From the NCBI GenBank assembly GCA_964543995.1, contig CAZJBB010000005.1, positions 1 to 44,380 of the forward strand: DNA of 44,380 nt, read 5' to 3'. The translations under genes were made by a program, and so were the position numbers. The stretch is from CAIXTV01 sp964543995 (GTDB lineage Bacteria; Bacteroidota; Bacteroidia; Bacteroidales; CAIXTV01). A model generated the notes under the pieces. It made no database searches. It was given only the letters and a program-made list of their open reading frames with translations, and was not told where the DNA came from. Positions 1 through 8,474 of this stretch are shown here, piece by piece (positions within the stretch are counted from its first letter, which is position 1; each line of letters opens with the position of its first letter).

Positions 1-461
1 ATTAATCTAAGTGCATTCAACGAAGAACCACAAGCATTTTAGGAATTATTTTTCCTCTTTAGTATATGCAAATGTAAAAGTAAACTTCCCCAACCGATTC
101 ACCCAAATTGACGAATATAATCATTCAAGTAGTTGATATATTAATATTTATAAATTCAAAGGAAAATAAGTGACGAAGTCAGGAAAATGCCGAAGTAATA
201 GATGTTTAGTGCAATTGAGCAAAGCGAAATTGGACTCCTATTACATATTTACAATCGGTATTATTATTAGAAGTAATTGTTGCAAATTGAATTCCCTTAA
301 ATTCCGATATTTATTTTTTTAATTTGAATATAGAACGGTAGTAATAAATGATTATTTTGTAATTTTATCGAATAACACTACTTATAAAATAGTAATTTCG
401 GTTAAAGCTTTATTACAATAAAATCAACCAACATGAAACAAAAATCCTTCCTATTATTATC
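1..461. other. AT-rich non-coding stretch with a tiny leader ORF
   Basis: No credible gene is visible in this strongly AT-rich stretch. Just before the T9SS gene there is an 11-codon reading frame at 433-465 (product MKQKSFLLLS). Its TGA stop overlaps the ATG of the following gene as ATGA. It resembles the first residues of a signal peptide, so it could be a translated leader, an alternative start lost by frameshift, or chance. No clear TAnnTTTG promoter box was found. Confidence 0.4.
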
Positions 462-1403
462 ATGAAGGTATTTACTTTTTGTTGGCTAGTAATGTTGACA
501 ATTGGAGTTAAAAGTCAAAATTTAGTTCCCAACCCAAGTTTCGAAATATTTATTCAATGTCCTGATAACACAACTCAAATTGCATTTGCCATTCCTTGGT
601 TTGCCGGAATGAAAGACTACTACGGAAATTTGTCAAGTTCAACTGATTATTATAATTCTTGTAATAATTCTATTAATGGGTTATATGGAGTTCCAAACAT
701 CATGTTTGGAAATCAATATGCTAAAACCGGAAATGCCTTTTCAGGTTTTGTTTTTTGGAGAGGAGCACAATATAGAGAGTACTTAGAAGTTAAGTTAATA
801 CATCCATTAGATTCCGGAAAAAAATATTGTGTGGAATTTTGGGTAAACAACTCAGGGTTTGAGTGGGCCATTGATGCCATTGGTTTGGTGTTTACTAATG
901 ATAGCTTAATAACTTCTAATGCTACACCAATAATAATGTTTCCTTCTATTGAAAATCCATCTGGGAATATTTTGTCAGACACCATAAACTGGGTGCCTGT
1001 TTCAGGCAATTATATTGCAAAAGGTGGAGAGCAATTTATCACCATCGGTTGTTTTTTGGATAGCAGTGAAGTACAACATTTAGCTATCTCAAATTCAAAT
1101 ATACCAGCTGCTTATTATTTAGTGGATGATGTCAGTGTAGTAAATTGCGAGCCTATAATTCCCACTCCCGATGGCAGCATCAGTGTATATCCTAACCCTG
1201 TGGCAGATGAACTTACCTTAGAGGCTAAATGGAATACGCTTCCCATTACTTATGATATTTATAATGCCATTGGGCAATTGCTGTATAAAGGTGAAATGCA
1301 TGAGAAACAAACCTTGTACACTTCGAGTTATGCGCCCGGGGTATATTTCATACGGTTTAATTATGATGGAAAGTTGATTTATAAGAAGGTGGTAAAAGAG
1401 TAA
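462..1403 (+). CDS. T9SS type A sorting domain secreted protein
   Basis: A 313-residue exported protein. Residues 1-18 form a signal peptide (short basic start, hydrophobic core, KSQ before the mature NLVPNPSFE). The mature N-terminus looks like the jelly-roll, carbohydrate-binding-like fold often found in Bacteroidota exported proteins starting with VPNPSFE. The last ~75 residues are a type A T9SS C-terminal domain: SVYPNPVADELTL, then YDIYNAIGQLLYKG, then the PGVYFIR strand and the terminal KKVVKE. This predicts transport across the outer membrane by the Por machinery with cleavage of the tail. No enzyme motif is visible and the middle is unassigned. It is convergent with the TPR gene at 1413, with only 9 bases between them and no evident terminator. 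Start chosen for its signal peptide. Confidence 0.85.
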   Translation: MKVFTFCWLVMLTIGVKSQNLVPNPSFEIFIQCPDNTTQIAFAIPWFAGMKDYYGNLSSSTDYYNSCNNSINGLYGVPNIMFGNQYAKTGNAFSGFVFWRGAQYREYLEVKLIHPLDSGKKYCVEFWVNNSGFEWAIDAIGLVFTNDSLITSNATPIIMFPSIENPSGNILSDTINWVPVSGNYIAKGGEQFITIGCFLDSSEVQHLAISNSNIPAAYYLVDDVSVVNCEPIIPTPDGSISVYPNPVADELTLEAKWNTLPITYDIYNAIGQLLYKGEMHEKQTLYTSSYAPGVYFIRFNYDGKLIYKKVVKE

Positions 1404-1412
1404 AAATGATAT

Positions 1413-2048
1413 TTACTTAATCAAACTCAATCCTTCTTTAGCTGAAGCATCCGTGGGTTTGTACATCAACACTTTATTAAACAGTACTTTGGCTTCGCGA
1501 AGTTTTCCGGTTTTATAATTGGACCAAGCATACATCAGCATGGAGTCATAGTCGAAAGGATATAGATTCACAACCTTGGCGAAGCATTTTAAGGCTTCAT
1601 TGTAATTTTGTTTTCCGTAGTAAATGTTTCCTAAACGATAATTGGCAGTGGTATTTTGAGGGTCTATTTTTAAGATTTCCTCATATTGGGTTTTTACCAT
1701 TTCCCAGTTCCCTAAAGCGGCTGCCGGATTTACATATCCCAAACGGGCTTCGATAGAAGCCGGAAGCAAATTGATGGCTTTTTGGTAGTAGGCTGTCGAT
1801 TCGGTAAACAATCCCGACATATACAACAACCATCCGGTACGCAAATTGATTTCGTACGATTTTTCGTCATATACTTTTTTCATTACGTCCACGGCTTTTG
1901 AATATTCAGCCTTTCCTTCAAACACATAACTATCGGAAAACGCTTTTTGAATAACGGCATAATCCTGCGCTTTCGAAGTTTGAACGCTAAAAACGAGACC
2001 CAAGATGCAAATTGCACCGATTTTTGATAATTTTCTTAAAGTTTCCAT
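1413..2048 (-). CDS. Periplasmic TPR-repeat protein
   Basis: A 211-residue protein with an N-terminal signal peptide (hydrophobic segment about 10-24, then SKAQ). The rest is tetratricopeptide repeats with the usual W/L-G-Y-A-P pattern, e.g. NYRLGNIYYGKQNYNEALKC around 132-151 and SNYKTGKLREAKVLFNKVL near the end. TPRs bind other proteins, so a scaffold or adaptor role in the periplasm is inferred. It is the last gene of a six-gene minus-strand operon. Its ATG lies 13 bases inside the upstream TPR/outer-membrane gene, which suggests translational coupling. A good AGGAG ribosome-binding site sits at 2056-2060, unusual in this AT-rich window, and supports the start. Confidence 0.8.
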   Translation of the reverse strand: METLRKLSKIGAICILGLVFSVQTSKAQDYAVIQKAFSDSYVFEGKAEYSKAVDVMKKVYDEKSYEINLRTGWLLYMSGLFTESTAYYQKAINLLPASIEARLGYVNPAAALGNWEMVKTQYEEILKIDPQNTTANYRLGNIYYGKQNYNEALKCFAKVVNLYPFDYDSMLMYAWSNYKTGKLREAKVLFNKVLMYKPTDASAKEGLSLIK

Positions 2049-3421
2049 TGTATTGCTCCTATTATAAATTGATTAGTATAATTAAAATGTTGTATGCTTG
2101 AAATTTTATTGTAAACAGTTAAGTAACTATTTGATTTTGAGAGGTAGTTATAATACAAAGATAGAGAAAAATGTTGATTAAAATAATAACTGAGGTCCAA
2201 TCCCAATTTATAGTTGATGGCATCGGATGAGTTATATACCAGCATTCCATTGGCTTCGTTGGCATGACATACATTCCCAAATGTTCCTGTAATACCGGCC
2301 ATTATTTTTGAAGAGAGCGGCATGGAAAAGCGCTCGGAGAAAAACAACCTAAGCTTTGGATAATCGATTAATGGATCCTTATTTTTATCGCTTAAAACTC
2401 CAAGGTTGGTGGTACTGAAGAGCCTATAAAACTTAGGAAAAGCGATATTTAAACTGAGCCCCCCCTGAAGTTGCGTCCCTTTTCCCAAATTGCTCCATGA
2501 AGCACTCAACCCCAAGGAAGTGTTCCTATACTCTTTTTGAATCGATAATGACAGGAGGTATTCGTATAAAACCGTTTTCTGAGAAACAATTCCGTATGGA
2601 GGCAGGGTATCTCCGCCCCATGAGAGGGCCGAAAAATTATTATAGAGGAGATGAAAAGCCGGCTTGAAAACAAACTTATTAAATTCAATCCATGAAGCCT
2701 GCAAATAATATTGATGTTGGCTAATTTTATAACTGCCTGAAGTATCAATATTGTTTGAGCTAAAAGGTGGTAAGGGCCAATAATTAAACTTTATCTGCTT
2801 TTCCTTATCAATTCCCACATAAGAGTAGGCATGATAGAGCGTAATCCTTTTTCCGAGGGAATGTGTAAATCCTAAATGGAAATAGATCATTTTATCGCTC
2901 AAATCCGCTTCTTTATAATCTCCCGTGAGGGTATCCGTAGCAATTCTTTGCTTATTTGTTGAAAAATTATTGGACGATGCCATGCCTCCTTCAACGTATA
3001 TTGAACTGATAATAGGATTTTTGGGAGGATTTATTTTTTTCAAGAGGTCGGGATACATTTTTCTGCTAAAGGCTTTTGCTTCAGCGGTTCTACCGGAAAA
3101 CATCAAGCTATAATACAAATACTCCTGATTGGTTTCATTATCAGGGTTAAAGGTATATGCTTTTTTAAACTGATACTGAGCATCTTCATAATCCTTCTTC
3201 GCATAAAAAGCCACCCCCATTCTATACCGAAGATAATACCAATCTTGTTCTTGGTCTATGGCTTCATTAGCCACCCGGATTAAGGAATCCCAACTTCCAC
3301 GGTTGTATAATTGAGTGGTCAATGTATCGAAATAAACAAAATCCTTTCCTTCCTGAGCATGCACACTCATGGAAGTTAACACAATGAAAAAGAATAGGAT
3401 ATTACTTGAAATTCGGTTCAT
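2036..3421 (-). CDS. TPR plus outer-membrane beta-barrel protein (YaiO-like)
   Basis: A 461-residue exported protein. The signal peptide (about residues 1-22, ending SVHAQ) is followed by TPR-like helices at about 30-125, then from about 140 to the end by alternating amphipathic strands rich in aromatic residues, ending in ...AIQWKL. That is the architecture of YaiO-type outer-membrane barrels with an N-terminal TPR. The barrel predicts insertion in the outer membrane, with the TPR in the periplasm. It follows the urea-transporter/peptidase fusion after 7 bases and overlaps the next TPR gene by 13, so all three are probably co-translated. Possible roles are export or anchoring of an operon product; nothing in the sequence names a substrate. 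The family assignment rests on layout, not on a signature motif. Confidence 0.7.
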   Translation of the reverse strand: MNRISSNILFFFIVLTSMSVHAQEGKDFVYFDTLTTQLYNRGSWDSLIRVANEAIDQEQDWYYLRYRMGVAFYAKKDYEDAQYQFKKAYTFNPDNETNQEYLYYSLMFSGRTAEAKAFSRKMYPDLLKKINPPKNPIISSIYVEGGMASSNNFSTNKQRIATDTLTGDYKEADLSDKMIYFHLGFTHSLGKRITLYHAYSYVGIDKEKQIKFNYWPLPPFSSNNIDTSGSYKISQHQYYLQASWIEFNKFVFKPAFHLLYNNFSALSWGGDTLPPYGIVSQKTVLYEYLLSLSIQKEYRNTSLGLSASWSNLGKGTQLQGGLSLNIAFPKFYRLFSTTNLGVLSDKNKDPLIDYPKLRLFFSERFSMPLSSKIMAGITGTFGNVCHANEANGMLVYNSSDAINYKLGLDLSYYFNQHFSLSLYYNYLSKSNSYLTVYNKISSIQHFNYTNQFIIGAIQWKL

Positions 3422-3428
3422 TTTAAAT

Positions 3429-5630
3429 TTATATTCTGGTTAACACAATGTTTTTCGCTTGGGCTTTATTATCAATCTGTAATTGCATAATACCCTCGTT
3501 ATCCACCTTGATTTTGAATTCAGATCTCGAAATCAATTTTCCGAAAATTTTGAATTCATTGTTTCCTTCCAATTCAAAATAACTTAAGTTTAAGTCCTCC
3601 TCTTTAGAAACATACTGCAAGGTGTATTCTGTTTTAAGGAAAATGTAAAAGGCAGCAACAATATCTTGTAAGAAAATGAGTCCGGGCCTACGAATGATAT
3701 TGATGGGGAAAATATCTTTTACCACCATATCCTGATAATATCCATACATTACTTTATAAACAGAAAGGTAAAATTGGAACAAAACGGATCTTTGATTTCC
3801 TGTGAAGGCAGTAAAATACATTTGAACATCGTCGGTATAGAAATATATTTTCGAATTGGTGACACTGCAACTGATATACAATTGATTATAAATGTCTTTT
3901 TCTATATCCCATTCAACATTTTGGTGAAAATGACCATTTAACTCCACTTTAAACCGAAGTTTTTTGCCCGGAATAAAATTAAACGCATTGTATAAAACCC
4001 GATTTCTTTCAAATGCGGTTACATTTTCGTCTTTTTCCGGTTTTTCGTATTGTTTCAGGCTAAAGTGTCCATTTTGATTCAGTAAATAATGTCCCACCGG
4101 ATATTCAATGGTTTTTGATCCAATATATGGCGTGCCCTGCAATTGAAAATGAACATGAGGTTTAGGAGAATTCCCGGAGTTTCCGCAATAGGCAATCACA
4201 TCCCCTTTTTTTACATAATCCCCTTTGGCAACCTTAAAGGTTTCTTCCTTTAGGTGACATAATTTTGAGTACAAGCCTTCGGCATGACGAATAATAATGG
4301 TGTTTCCCCAGTTTTTCGAGGTGTTAATTTCACCAATGGGATTATCCTCAATGCCGTCTTCTATTTCTTCAACCCAACCATGATAAGGGGCTAATACCGG
4401 TTTATTGAAGCAATAAAAATCTTCGAGCTTGTTCCCATGTCCGCGAAATTCCATGCCTTTTTCATCAAAAACCTCAAAATCCCAAGCATGACGCCATTGG
4501 TCTTTATGCGTATATTCACCGTTATAACCTTGGGTAACCTTCCATTCACCTAAAAAAGGCAAAGAAAATGGAAAATAAATGGCGTTTTTAAAACGAATTT
4601 TATTGTTATGCTGGAAGTAAATGTTTTTCTCAGGAGTGTTTTGCTGTATGTACACCAACTCTGGTTTATTGAAAAACCGTTCTCTGAATTTCAGCACATA
4701 CAAAAACAACAAAACGATAAAATTGAATGGTAAGGAATAAATGGGCAATTGGTATATGGCCAGTATTGCGTTGGTGCTGGTTATGGTTATGACGATAAGC
4801 GGCGTCATTAACAATACCCATAAAAAGGAATATCGTGACGATACAATGAAGAACCCTCCGATGGCAATGGAAGTCAAAATGAAGTTAAACCCAATGTAAT
4901 GGTTGCTTAATTCCGAAATGTTGGCACCAATGATATCATAAAACAAATATGCCGAAAAGAAACCCAGTAAGGAAAGCAGAAAGGCGATACGACTGTAAAA
5001 TAACAAACCGATGGCAATGAGCAGTCCGGCCAAAATATTATACTGGAAAAAGATGGCTCCGAGTGATCGAAAATACATAACCCAAGAATCAGGCAAATGC
5101 AATTGTTCTGCCCATAGGTATGCCTTATACAATCGAATTCCACCCATTTGATACATCTCGTTCAGCACATAAATGCCCCTTTCACTGATTTGTAAATGGG
5201 TATATTGGCGTGTGGCCAAGGTAATCATCCAGCAAGCCATCAAGAAAGGGATGCTTAAATAGGGAATTCCGTATTTTCCCACCACTCCTTCCAATGCCAC
5301 TGTGATAAAAAGGGTGAGAATGGAAGTAAAGAACAATATGATAAGGAATTCGGGATTCATTTGGTAATTGATGCCGAGGCTTAATGCCACCAACAAACTG
5401 TTAAACCCGTAGTACCCGCCCTTAATGCTGCTTCTGTTTAAACCGAACACATAAGCTACAGTATTGGTTACGCTTACCGCTAAAATCCCGCTTAAACCTG
5501 CAACCCAATCAAAAAAACTGACTATAATCAGAATAACAGCAAAAAACTTAGAGTTTGAAAAAAATATTTGCGAGTAACTATTCGTAATGCTGACAAGATA
5601 GCCCGGAAATAAGTTTTTTATCTTTTGCAT
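3429..5630 (-). CDS. Urea transporter domain fused to M23 metallopeptidase
   Basis: A 733-residue two-part protein. Residues 1-315 are hydrophobic with about ten membrane segments and carry both internal repeats of the urea transporter (UT) family: GGYYGFNSLLVALSLG at 71-86 and a matching NHYIGFNFILTSIAIGG at 243-259. Residues about 340-510 are a LytM/M23 peptidase: zinc ligands H381 and D384 (HAWD), H459 in the KLCHL segment, and the HxH motif at 492-494 (PHVHFQL), all present, so it is probably catalytic. The remaining ~220 residues are beta-rich and unassigned. M23 enzymes usually cut peptidoglycan cross-links or glycine-rich peptides outside the cytoplasm. UT channels pass urea and similar small amides. 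The gene sits fourth in the six-gene operon, 34 bases after the decarboxylase. Whether the channel carries urea here is unknown. Confidence 0.82.
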   Translation of the reverse strand: MQKIKNLFPGYLVSITNSYSQIFFSNSKFFAVILIIVSFFDWVAGLSGILAVSVTNTVAYVFGLNRSSIKGGYYGFNSLLVALSLGINYQMNPEFLIILFFTSILTLFITVALEGVVGKYGIPYLSIPFLMACWMITLATRQYTHLQISERGIYVLNEMYQMGGIRLYKAYLWAEQLHLPDSWVMYFRSLGAIFFQYNILAGLLIAIGLLFYSRIAFLLSLLGFFSAYLFYDIIGANISELSNHYIGFNFILTSIAIGGFFIVSSRYSFLWVLLMTPLIVITITSTNAILAIYQLPIYSLPFNFIVLLFLYVLKFRERFFNKPELVYIQQNTPEKNIYFQHNNKIRFKNAIYFPFSLPFLGEWKVTQGYNGEYTHKDQWRHAWDFEVFDEKGMEFRGHGNKLEDFYCFNKPVLAPYHGWVEEIEDGIEDNPIGEINTSKNWGNTIIIRHAEGLYSKLCHLKEETFKVAKGDYVKKGDVIAYCGNSGNSPKPHVHFQLQGTPYIGSKTIEYPVGHYLLNQNGHFSLKQYEKPEKDENVTAFERNRVLYNAFNFIPGKKLRFKVELNGHFHQNVEWDIEKDIYNQLYISCSVTNSKIYFYTDDVQMYFTAFTGNQRSVLFQFYLSVYKVMYGYYQDMVVKDIFPINIIRRPGLIFLQDIVAAFYIFLKTEYTLQYVSKEEDLNLSYFELEGNNEFKIFGKLISRSEFKIKVDNEGIMQLQIDNKAQAKNIVLTRI

Positions 5631-5664
5631 GTAATTTGTTTTTTTTTATTGGGATGCAAAAAAA

Positions 5665-7023
5665 TTATAAAGTGAATTTTTTCAAATAGTCAGGTGTATT
5701 TTCCTGATTTTCAATGTTATCAATGGTTTCTTTGCTTCGAATCACATGCACTTTTTCGTCCATGTCAATTAAAACAATAGCCGGTCTAAGGGTAATAAAC
5801 TGCATCCATTGAGTCATGTTGTAAGCACCTACACTGTGAATGACCATTTGGTCTCCTTTGTTCAACAAAGGCAAGGAGATACTTTCTCTAATTACATCAA
5901 TGTTCATGCACAAAGGTCCGTATAAAACCGTATCTTCGGCATAATGAGTAAAGCTTTGGGCGGGGGTAATTTTATGGTCATACCAAAAGGAAGTGAACAT
6001 AATATTGACCCCGGCATCGATAATGGTAGCTCTTTTTCCGCTGGATAAGCGTTTGTTGGCAACCACAGAAGTGATTAAATAACCTGCATCATCCACCAAT
6101 GCCCGTCCGGTTTCGAGGATGAGTAAAGGCATTTTATCTTGAGGGAAATTGCTGTTGATGAGCACACTGGTAATGGCTTCGGCATAATCATCGAATGTAG
6201 GATTGGTATCGTCGCCAGGCAAATAAGAACCTTTTAAAGTATTGCGAGAGCAAAAACCACCCCCTAGGTCAATGTAATGAATTTCGTGGTTATACTTTTG
6301 CTGAACTCCTAAGGCCAAATCTACCAGTTTAGTAGTAGCAATAGCGTAGGCATTTGGGGCCAGCATAAAGGTTCCGATATGGGAATGTAAACCCACCAAT
6401 TCCAATTTACCGGAACGTAAAATTTTATTCAAGGCGTCCCAGGCTTGGCCATTTTCATAGTTGAAGCCAAAACGGTCCCACATAGGGTAAATACCTGTAT
6501 CCATATTCACACGAATGGCAACACGGGGTCTTTTGCTGAGTTCATCTGCAAGCTCTGTGATGCTGTATAATTCATCCAAATGGTCGATGTGCAGAATGGA
6601 ATCGTTTTGAATGGCTTTAATTAAATCGGTACGGGTTTTATCCGGGCCATTAAAAATAATTCTCTTTCCGTTAACCCCATTGGCAATGGCTTTATCATAT
6701 TCAAAACCAGAAACCACTTCTGCCCAAGAGCCCTCCTGATGGAATATGCTGCAAACCGCATTCATGTAATTGGTTTTGTACGACCAAGCAAATTGAACCT
6801 TTGGGTAACGGGTAGTAAAAGCTCTTTTTGCATGTTGATAGGTTGAGCGAATGGTTCTTTCTGAAATCACAAATAAAGGAGAACCATGTTCTTTTACCAA
6901 ATCTTTAACCGAAACACCATCAATTTGGGTTTTGGGGAAATACTCGGTACGTAAGCCATATTTATTGGGCATTCCGGTTTCTAATTTTTTAATTACCGGG
7001 CGTTCATATCTTAATTTTTCCAT
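5665..7023 (-). CDS. Fold-III PLP-dependent decarboxylase (Orn/DAP/Arg decarboxylase 2 family)
   Basis: A 452-residue cytoplasmic enzyme of the alanine-racemase-fold decarboxylase family, which removes the alpha-carboxylate of basic amino acids or meso-diaminopimelate. Motifs in order: PLP lysine K83 (FAWSYKTN), HSHIGT at 213-218, the glycine-rich phosphate loop DLGGGF at 252-257, ETGR at 304-307 (usually EPGR), the catalytic-cysteine segment LYGPLCMNID around C373 and D376, and the late tyrosine in GAYNM near 401. All catalytic residues are present. It differs from biosynthetic LysA in its longer N-terminus and in its context, with no lysine genes beside it. Third in the six-gene operon, 39 bases after the ATP-grasp gene. 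The substrate cannot be read from sequence; basic amino acid, diaminopimelate or a carboxylated conjugate are the options. Confidence 0.85.
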   Translation of the reverse strand: MEKLRYERPVIKKLETGMPNKYGLRTEYFPKTQIDGVSVKDLVKEHGSPLFVISERTIRSTYQHAKRAFTTRYPKVQFAWSYKTNYMNAVCSIFHQEGSWAEVVSGFEYDKAIANGVNGKRIIFNGPDKTRTDLIKAIQNDSILHIDHLDELYSITELADELSKRPRVAIRVNMDTGIYPMWDRFGFNYENGQAWDALNKILRSGKLELVGLHSHIGTFMLAPNAYAIATTKLVDLALGVQQKYNHEIHYIDLGGGFCSRNTLKGSYLPGDDTNPTFDDYAEAITSVLINSNFPQDKMPLLILETGRALVDDAGYLITSVVANKRLSSGKRATIIDAGVNIMFTSFWYDHKITPAQSFTHYAEDTVLYGPLCMNIDVIRESISLPLLNKGDQMVIHSVGAYNMTQWMQFITLRPAIVLIDMDEKVHVIRSKETIDNIENQENTPDYLKKFTL

Positions 7024-7062
7024 AATAGTGTATGCTTTATTGTTTTTTGAAATATTTTAATT

Positions 7063-8106
7063 CTATAATTCACCTAAGGTTGAAATTTTCTCGAACTCAC
7101 TGATGTCCACGATTTGATCAAATGAATACCGTATGAACATTTTCCCGGAGTCGTAACGGGTATAGGGCTCCACTTTTTCTCCTAAAGCCAAATTGACCAA
7201 AGCTTCAGGAATATTCTGACCACAACCCACCGCAAGATAAATCCAAGCCGGAATTCGGGGGTTGATTTCAAGCAGGTAATAAATATTGTCGTCGGTTTTA
7301 ATCATTTCCAATTCAAATCCACCTCTCCATTTGGTTGATTGGATGAAACGCTTGGTAATTTCGAGTAAAGGTTCAGAAGAAATGGAAATTCCGGCCCAGG
7401 CTTTGCCTTTGTCGGTTATAAATTGCTTACGCATAGGAACGGCAGCAATCATATTTCCTTTACCATCGCCCAAACCGGTTACATTAAATTCCAAACCGGA
7501 AACGAACTGTTGAATAATAATAGGTAAACCCCATTTCGAACTGATTTTATTGAAATAGGTTTTTGCTTGTTCGGGGGTATAGGCGATACTTGCATCATAA
7601 TATTTACCTTTAACCACCAGAGGATATTGAAATTCGAGGTGCAAACCGTTGATTTCTTCAGGATGCATTATTGATTTGCTTTTAGGAACTTCTATTTTAT
7701 GTTTTTTCCCAAACTCATTCAGGTTGAATTTATGACGCTCCTCAAATTGGTCCATTGTTGGCAAAAAAGTATGGATACCCATTTCTAACAGAGTGTCTTC
7801 CAACTTGATAAAAGAGTATAACTCCGCATCGAAATTGGGAATAATCACGTCCAACTTTTCAATTTCATGGATATACTCCAGTCGGGTCATTAGGGTTTGT
7901 GTTCCGGCTGATGGATAAGGAATTTGATACGTTTTATCCACAAACTCGTGTAAATAAATCCCCGGTTCGAGGGACTCATACGAAAGTCCAATGATGCGCA
8001 CATCAAAACTTTCAGCTTCGCGCAACGCTCTTATGACCGGCAAACCCGGACCCGGATTGTCGGTAGCATTTAAACCCGTTACGCCAATAGTGAGACTGCG
8101 TTTCAT
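7063..8106 (-). CDS. ATP-grasp ligase (CarB-like)
   Basis: A 347-residue ATP-grasp enzyme. The N-terminus (about 7-100) is a Rossmann-like pre-ATP-grasp domain starting TIGVTGLNATDNPGPG, resembling carbamoyl-phosphate synthase large-subunit relatives. ATP-binding lysines fall in YPLVVKGKYYDAS (about 161-173). The Mg-binding acidic residues are E267 (FELEMI) and the E/N pair in LLEINPR (280-284). Enzymes of this fold join a carboxylate to an amine or other nucleophile through an acyl phosphate. The ATG at 8106 is preferred over the TTG 12 bases upstream. With the ATG the gene starts one base after the stop of the PqqD-like gene, a tight coupling. It is followed by a decarboxylase, so the ligase may use or provide an amine or amino acid. 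Substrate unknown. Confidence 0.85.
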   Translation of the reverse strand: MKRSLTIGVTGLNATDNPGPGLPVIRALREAESFDVRIIGLSYESLEPGIYLHEFVDKTYQIPYPSAGTQTLMTRLEYIHEIEKLDVIIPNFDAELYSFIKLEDTLLEMGIHTFLPTMDQFEERHKFNLNEFGKKHKIEVPKSKSIMHPEEINGLHLEFQYPLVVKGKYYDASIAYTPEQAKTYFNKISSKWGLPIIIQQFVSGLEFNVTGLGDGKGNMIAAVPMRKQFITDKGKAWAGISISSEPLLEITKRFIQSTKWRGGFELEMIKTDDNIYYLLEINPRIPAWIYLAVGCGQNIPEALVNLALGEKVEPYTRYDSGKMFIRYSFDQIVDISEFEKISTLGEL

Positions 8107-8107
8107 A

Positions 8108-8350
8108 TTAGCCTTCAATTAATGAATGATGTTGTAAAATTCCGATAAAATCATATAAATCTTTTTCGGCAGTAGCTTCATCAACGCTATATTTATGAAT
8201 GATTTCTTCTGTTATTTTATCAAGGGGTTGGTCGTTTTTCAAGTGGTTGATGATGTCCACGCCCAATTGATTTACCGAAAAGGATTCTCCCGTATTGGGA
8301 TTAAAAACAAATCCGTTATCGCTTAATGCGATGTTTTTATTTATTTTCAT
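8108..8350 (-). CDS. PqqD-like small protein
   Basis: An 80-residue protein of the PqqD fold: a short beta-hairpin (FVFNPNTGESFSVNQLG) followed by a winged-helix-like helical part ending ILQHHSLIEG. PqqD relatives bind leader peptides of ribosomally made, modified peptides (RiPP recognition element) and present them to a modifying enzyme. Here no radical SAM enzyme is next to it; instead an ATP-grasp ligase follows after one base. The start at 8350 is chosen over an in-frame ATG at 8383 because that ATG lies inside a good TAnnTTTG promoter box (8377-8384). No precursor-peptide ORF was seen near it, so the partner peptide, if any, is elsewhere, or the domain serves another purpose. Confidence 0.8.
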   Translation of the reverse strand: MKINKNIALSDNGFVFNPNTGESFSVNQLGVDIINHLKNDQPLDKITEEIIHKYSVDEATAEKDLYDFIGILQHHSLIEG

Positions 8351-8376
8351 GGGTAATATTTTAAATATTTCTTCGG

Positions 8377-8384
8377 CAAACATA
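8377..8384 (-). promoter_or_regulatory. Bacteroidota -7 promoter box of the six-gene operon
   Basis: The minus strand reads TATGTTTG, an exact match to TAnnTTTG, 26 bases upstream of the ATG at 8350. It contains the ATG at 8383, which argues against that alternative start for the PqqD-like gene. The -33 element is weak (a T-run). This would be the single promoter for the genes from 8350 to 1413. Confidence 0.6.
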
Positions 8385-8474
8385 TAATGAATACTAGGGT
8401 TAAAAAAGTAAAATATACAGAATCCCCTTTTTTCCGTTTTAAAAACCCCTTTTTAAACATCAAGCTTTTATTGC

